From Diospyros lotus (lineage: Eukaryota > Streptophyta > Magnoliopsida > Ericales > Ebenaceae), in assembly GCF_014633365.1 (NCBI RefSeq), contig NW_026267105.1, positions 393,950-457,949 on the forward strand: a stretch of 64,000 nt of DNA, in the 5' to 3' direction. Position 1 is the stretch's first letter. Every line of letters begins with the position of its first letter. This document shows, one piece after another, positions 59,750 through 64,000 of this stretch. The notes beneath the pieces are model-generated. The model made no database searches. It was not told the DNA's origin and saw only the letters and a list, made by a program, of their open reading frames with translations. Both the position numbers and the translations under genes were made by a program.

Positions 59750-60703
59750 ACGTTTTCCAAAGAAAAAAGAAAAAAAAAAGAATGAGAGAGGAAAAAAATA
59801 AGGAAACTAACGGCCAAAAAAAACTAGCGACAGGCTAGCTACGGAAATGAGCTTGTGGCAAAGAGGGCTCACAGCGAAGCTAGCGACAGCGGCAGTGACA
59901 GGGTAGCTTGTGAAAAGAAGCTTGCAACGGAAGGGGCTCATTTCAACGAAGGCTAGCGACAGAGAGGCTAGGTGGCCTCGCTACAATTTAAAAAGAAAGA
60001 AGGTCGGGACAATGGCCAAGAAGGTTCGCAACAAACTCAAAGAAAGCTCACGGCAATCAAGGAAAGCTTGTGGCAAGCACAAGGGAAGCCTCCTGCAAGA
60101 GCCAAGAAAGCTTGCGACAACCAGAAAACTCGGGACAAACAACAAGGAAGCTTCGCAGCAAGCACTGAGAAAGGTCGCAGCAAGGCGTTGGCACTAAGGA
60201 AAAGACTAACGACAAAGGAAAATGGGTGGAACCCTCGTAGCAAGGAAGTACCAGTTGTAAGAAGTCTTGAGGCAACACAAGAGAGAAATGCCACGACAAA
60301 GAAAAGCTTGCGACATAGAGGCCCTAGAGTCGAGTAAAAGCACAGTAAATTCTTGTGGTAAGGGGAATTTATAAGGAGTGCCGAAAGACCAATAGAGGAA
60401 AAGAAATTACCCCACGAGTAATGACTGAGCTAGCGGCAATGTGCCTCTAGCCCCCACTTTTTATTTTGTTGAAATTTTTTACTCTTTCATTTTGCCTAAA
60501 GGTAAAACAAAAGCGTGAGGAACAATTGTTGTACCACAAAAATCAAGATCAAGAAAAAAGAAGGATTTTTAAAGAAAAATAAAAAGGATTGTGGCAAGTA
60601 CCTTATCGCAAAGGCCTTATGGCAAATGCCCTCACGGCATGCCGCCAAGGGCCTAGCAACAATAACCCTCGTGGCAACATACTTGGCAGCATGAGGAGGT
60701 TTC
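59750..60703. repeat. Gypsy-type LTR, part 1, with GCTTGCGGCAA-like repeats
   Basis: Non-coding sequence with irregular short repeats around AAGCTTGCGACAA, GCTAGCGACAG and GCTTGTGGCAA (59820-60310) and again near 60590-60690. The same motif (GAGCTTGCGGCAAT) appears at 63368 right of the solo LTR, so both sides are probably one element. Open frames here on both strands are low in complexity and rejected. Confidence 0.5.
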
Positions 60704-63359
60704 TGTAACGACCCGCTCCCACTTACGAGCGCCACCGGTAAATAATCGACCAGATTACTCACCTATCAAACCACAACTGAAGGGTTGGACTATGTTTCAA
60801 CAGGAAACGCCCTAGGTGGGAACTAGGCTTCGTCCTTCCCTTCGCTCCACTCAAGAATCGGTCTCGACACAAACAAGGAAAAACTCAGCGGACCGAGACC
60901 CGAAACCTGAGTAAGCTTCACCTCTCTTCAGCTCACCCCATAGCAAGCTAGAGGTGACCCAGGCACAAAGCTAGCATAATAAACATTTCGCTGAGTATTG
61001 GAGATTTATGAGAACATACCTCGATGATTTTTACTCGGTCCGAAACTCGACTTCTCCAACTAAACCATATACCACGAACAATCTCACAATCATTTATCAC
61101 ACTACGATGATTTCAACCATTAAATACATCTAGTGCTCAATATCGTTTACATTCGATTACATGAATACATATAAAAATTACAAGATATTACACAATAACA
61201 CATCTCAGGCAACAAGCTAATTGCCACAACAGCCTCCCGGCACCATCCCTGCTTGCATCTGGACTTGTATCATCTACACATGAGGTAAAACCTCATGAGT
61301 CATAAAGACTCAGTAAGGGTGCAATGCATGTAAATATGGATATAATCATGTTTATGTATGTCAATGCATGTAAATGAGGCTAAGTCCACTCATCCTCATA
61401 ACCCACTAAGGTTTGAGGCATCAACCTATCAGCCCCTACCACACTAGTCCTCCATATGGCCATTGGTCCACTAGGTCTTGCATCACACAAGATATAACCA
61501 CTACATGCCAATGCAACATAAAAACATTACCAAGCATATTTACCAACTTGCAAAGCCACTTCCACATGGGGCCATCTCTTATCTGGCTCGAAGCTTCATC
61601 TCTGCCTCGGCATGAATTCCAACCTGAATCTCAAGCTCTTCTAGGATCACCGTCTCCCCGGTCAAACCTAGATGCAACCACATACAAAATCCCAACTCCA
61701 TTAACCTCCGGCATTAAACCAATGTCATCAACTACGCCGTACATCACCAAAATCATCCATTAACAAATTTCAAATAACCTCAACACAGGGTTTAATCCAA
61801 CTAATACTACATAATTCATTATCTCACATAATGAAAATAATTAAATTAATTTACCTCATTCAATTGGAAGGAAAAATCGGCCAAACGCCCACACCGACGT
61901 TGCTTCCCGAGCTGCCATCTCATGCCCGAAATCCCATTCTCGAGCTTCCGATATGCTTTTCCCATTTTTCTGGAATTTTTCTCCTATTTTTCCAGATTTT
62001 CTTATTTTCTTTTTTCTTTTTTTTTTCTTTTATTTCTTCTTCTCCAGTGCCTTCTTCTTCTTCCCTGTTCTTTCCCACGCGTTCCATGCGTGCACAGCGC
62101 CTGGACCAACACCTCCAGTCGCCCGCTGCCTGGCTCGGACGCCCGTTGTCGCTAGCAGCACCGCCTCCGGGTGCCTCCGACTGCATTGCGGCCATCCTTG
62201 CTGGCTGCCTCCATCGCAGCAACACACAGCCAGAACCTCCCTTCCGCGCTGCAACCCACGTCCGCCATGGCAGACCCCGAGCTCCTGGCTGCCACTTCCT
62301 CTATGCGTCTTCGACAAATAGCCGTGCGCCCCTGACCGCTGTGAGCCATTTTGGCTCAGCCTTCCGCGCGCCACTGGCCCACTGCAGCACCATCGAAGGC
62401 CGCCTATGCTCCAGCCATTGTCGCTGCAACCAGCGACGTTGCAAATTCTGCCAGTCCGACCTTCTCTCTCGATCACTTTCTTTCTCACTCTCGCGAGCTC
62501 TCCCTCATTCGCTCGCTCTCCCTCTGAAATGCGTCGGCCATAGCAGCATTTGCTGCTGGCCGAGCTTCTTTGTCGTTGGCCATGGAGGTTGCTGCCATGG
62601 CCAATTGGCCATCATGCTATCACTCGGCCAAGAGCTCTCTCTCTCTCTCAGCCTTACTCCCTCTCAATCTCATCTCTCCCTCGGCTCTCTTCCCTCTCTC
62701 TGCTTTAATTTCAAATTTGAAAATGGCAGCAAGCTCGCGGCTCTGCCAATATATTCCCACGCCTATATATATATATAATTTAATTACACACTAAATCCCC
62801 CTAATTTCTCAATAATTGCACTTGAGAACCCTTAATTCAACTTAGGAATTTTTAATAATATCATTCGGGCCCTCCAAGCCTAATTTAATTATCCTTAAGC
62901 CACACCAAAACTTGATTTATCAAAAACTAATAACCGACCTCTACTCGGGAATACTGACGTTGTCCCTACGCTTGCACGGGATCTTTATTCGACTCGAAAA
63001 CACTTAAGGGTTGCCTTACTCAGAAAACCGAACCACCCCTAGGGTTCCCTCAGCTTCCAGGAGGTCCCCTCCGACTATTCGATATTGGCACCCACTCGTG
63101 TTTATATAGAATTTATTCCAAAAATTATTCCCGATCGGATTGCTTCCAGCGTCATTATCCTCATTTCGAGACGCTCACCAATCTCTTGCCCTCTTCCCTG
63201 GACATCCAAGTCCCCGTACTCCCTGTCGGCAATTCGGTAATTTTATTAATTAATTACTCGAAATCGACTCTTGGGCTTCCCGGACCACCCGAGATTCTAT
63301 CGAAATAATCAAAATTTATTTATTTATCAATACCATGTAATACCGGGTATTACATTTTC
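60699..63359 (+). mobile_element. 2.65 kb solo LTR (same family as 25270-27729)
   Basis: 60704-63354, from TGTAACGACCCGCTCCCACT to ATACCGGGTATTACA, with near-matching flanks GTTTC and TTTTC. It shares blocks with the intron 1 copy (GGACTATGTTTCAACA, GGTGGGAACTAGG, GTAAGGGTGCAATG, CATCCTCA with GGTTTGAGGC). It has a GC-rich island (about 62080-62460) and an AT-rich end, like the other copy. There is no internal coding region; a 315-codon open frame (61831-62778) crosses it but has no recognisable domain. Confidence 0.8.
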
Positions 63360-63743
63360 CAACAAAGAGCTTGCGGCAATCTAGGTTCGTGGCCATGCAC
63401 ATTGCGCTGGCTGCTCTTACGGTGCCATGGACCTTATGGCAAGGAACCTTTTCCAAGCAAGACCAAGAGTTTCACTCAACAAGTGGCACGTGTCAGCACC
63501 ATACATTATTAAGAATCTCACCCTATAAATACCCAGCTACAGGACACTGAAAAGTACTTCCAAACCCGATAAAATTTAGACACATTGACTACATTTTTAT
63601 TGCTTTCGCAAGTAGTTATCTAAATCCAGTACTAACTTAGGCATCGGATGATTGTCGTGGGTAAGGATTTTCGCAAGCTTTCTAATCCATTTTTGAAGTA
63701 TCAACAGGGTTATATCCTTGCAGCGGGATTCTTAAGGCGAAAA
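63355..63743 (+). repeat. Gypsy-type LTR, part 2, with promoter-like box
   Basis: Continues the repeat interrupted by the solo LTR: AAGAGCTTGCGGCAATCTAG, then AAGTGGCACGTGTCAGCACC, a TATA-like CCCTATAAATACCCAGC (63523) and ACTAACTTAGGCATCGGATG near 63631. This sequence order is common in LTRs of TAT/Athila-type gypsy elements (inference). Confidence 0.5.
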
Positions 63744-64000
63744 TGTAAGCACCCCCGCCCGGATAACCCCAACCACCCGGACTACCCGAATGGGAGCGCC
63801 TACAGGAGGAGAAAAAGAATAAACACAAGACAAAAACCACCCTGGCATGCATACACGAAAATAAAAACAGTGAAAGTGAAAGCTATATACATGCATGCAA
63901 TACAGGAACATCGCTAGCACAGTGGTCACAAGATAAATGAATGAATTCAGACTCCTATGCCGATATACACGAGACTCGAGGAAAGACCTGACACAGTAAA
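63744..64000 (+). mobile_element. Start of another LTR-like repeat, cut by the window edge
   Basis: TGTAAGCACCCCCGCCCGG begins at 63744. Its opening resembles the TGTAAC..CCCGC start of the long solo LTRs, though the rest is not obviously the same. A short open frame crosses it without a recognisable domain. The right end is outside the window. Confidence 0.35.

Noticed and set aside
59910..60337. Overlapping Lys/Arg-rich open frames downstream of the gene
   Set aside because: They are read-through of the irregular GCTTGCGGCAA-type repeat, open in several frames and on both strands.
61831..62778. 315-codon open frame in the downstream solo LTR
   Set aside because: Crosses the GC-rich island with overlapping open frames on both strands, is Ser/Leu/Cys-rich without a recognisable domain, and lies inside a repeat whose sister copy has no matching frame.

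Overview
This window is plant nuclear DNA, most likely from a eudicot (species not determinable by eye). The evidence is one intron-containing host gene with canonical GT-AG splice sites embedded in dense nested retrotransposons: Ty1/copia, Ty3/gypsy, L1-type and RTE-type LINEs, TRIMs, solo LTRs and MITEs. No bacterial, organellar, tRNA, rRNA or CRISPR feature was found.

The host gene is the 3' half of the molybdenum cofactor sulfurase gene (ABA3/LOS5/MOCOS type), on the + strand. I recognise eleven exons between 24475 and 57918. They give 1,311 nt of open coding sequence (436 codons plus stop). It covers the end of the NifS-like cysteine desulfurase domain, including the catalytic-cysteine motif [10 protein letters not shown], and the whole MOSC_N plus MOSC region. 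All splice phases agree and no exon is broken. The N-terminal part (about 380 residues in the family) is not in the window and presumably lies to the left. The protein would sulfurate Moco for aldehyde oxidase and xanthine dehydrogenase, and so supports the last step of abscisic acid synthesis.

Layout: 1-24165 is a nested stack of broken retroelements, presumably in an upstream intron: copia A split by a complete minus-strand gypsy G1, copia B and C (+), copia D and E (-), gypsy F (+) with a TRIM inside, copia G (+) and a gypsy H scrap. At 24475-30711 are exons 1-6, with a 2.46 kb solo LTR and a MITE in introns. The next intron (30712-42334, 11.6 kb) holds two minus-strand copia elements, J and K, only 12 bp apart. 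J contains a solo LTR and K a second TRIM. Exon 7 is at 42335-42486. The following intron (42487-54714, 12.2 kb) holds a full-length copia L (+) with a perfect CTGTT target duplication, an L1-type LINE with both ORFs open (-), and an RTE-type LINE tail. Exons 8-11 (54715-57918) follow, with a MITE-like element containing a solo LTR in the intron before exon 10. Downstream (57919-64000) are the 3' flank, a pair of ~225 bp direct repeats, an AT-rich stretch, and a gypsy-type LTR split by a second 2.65 kb solo LTR of the same family as the one in the first intron.

No new biosynthetic or defence system is supported. The most interesting points are: a host gene still open across more than 33 kb of transposon-filled introns; a small tandem duplication that copied the acceptor of exon 10 and made a decoy site leading at once to a stop; an apparently intact LINE antisense inside the gene, with a 3' hairpin shared with a second copy; two TRIM copies; and several local duplications and filler-type junctions that record double-strand-break repair.
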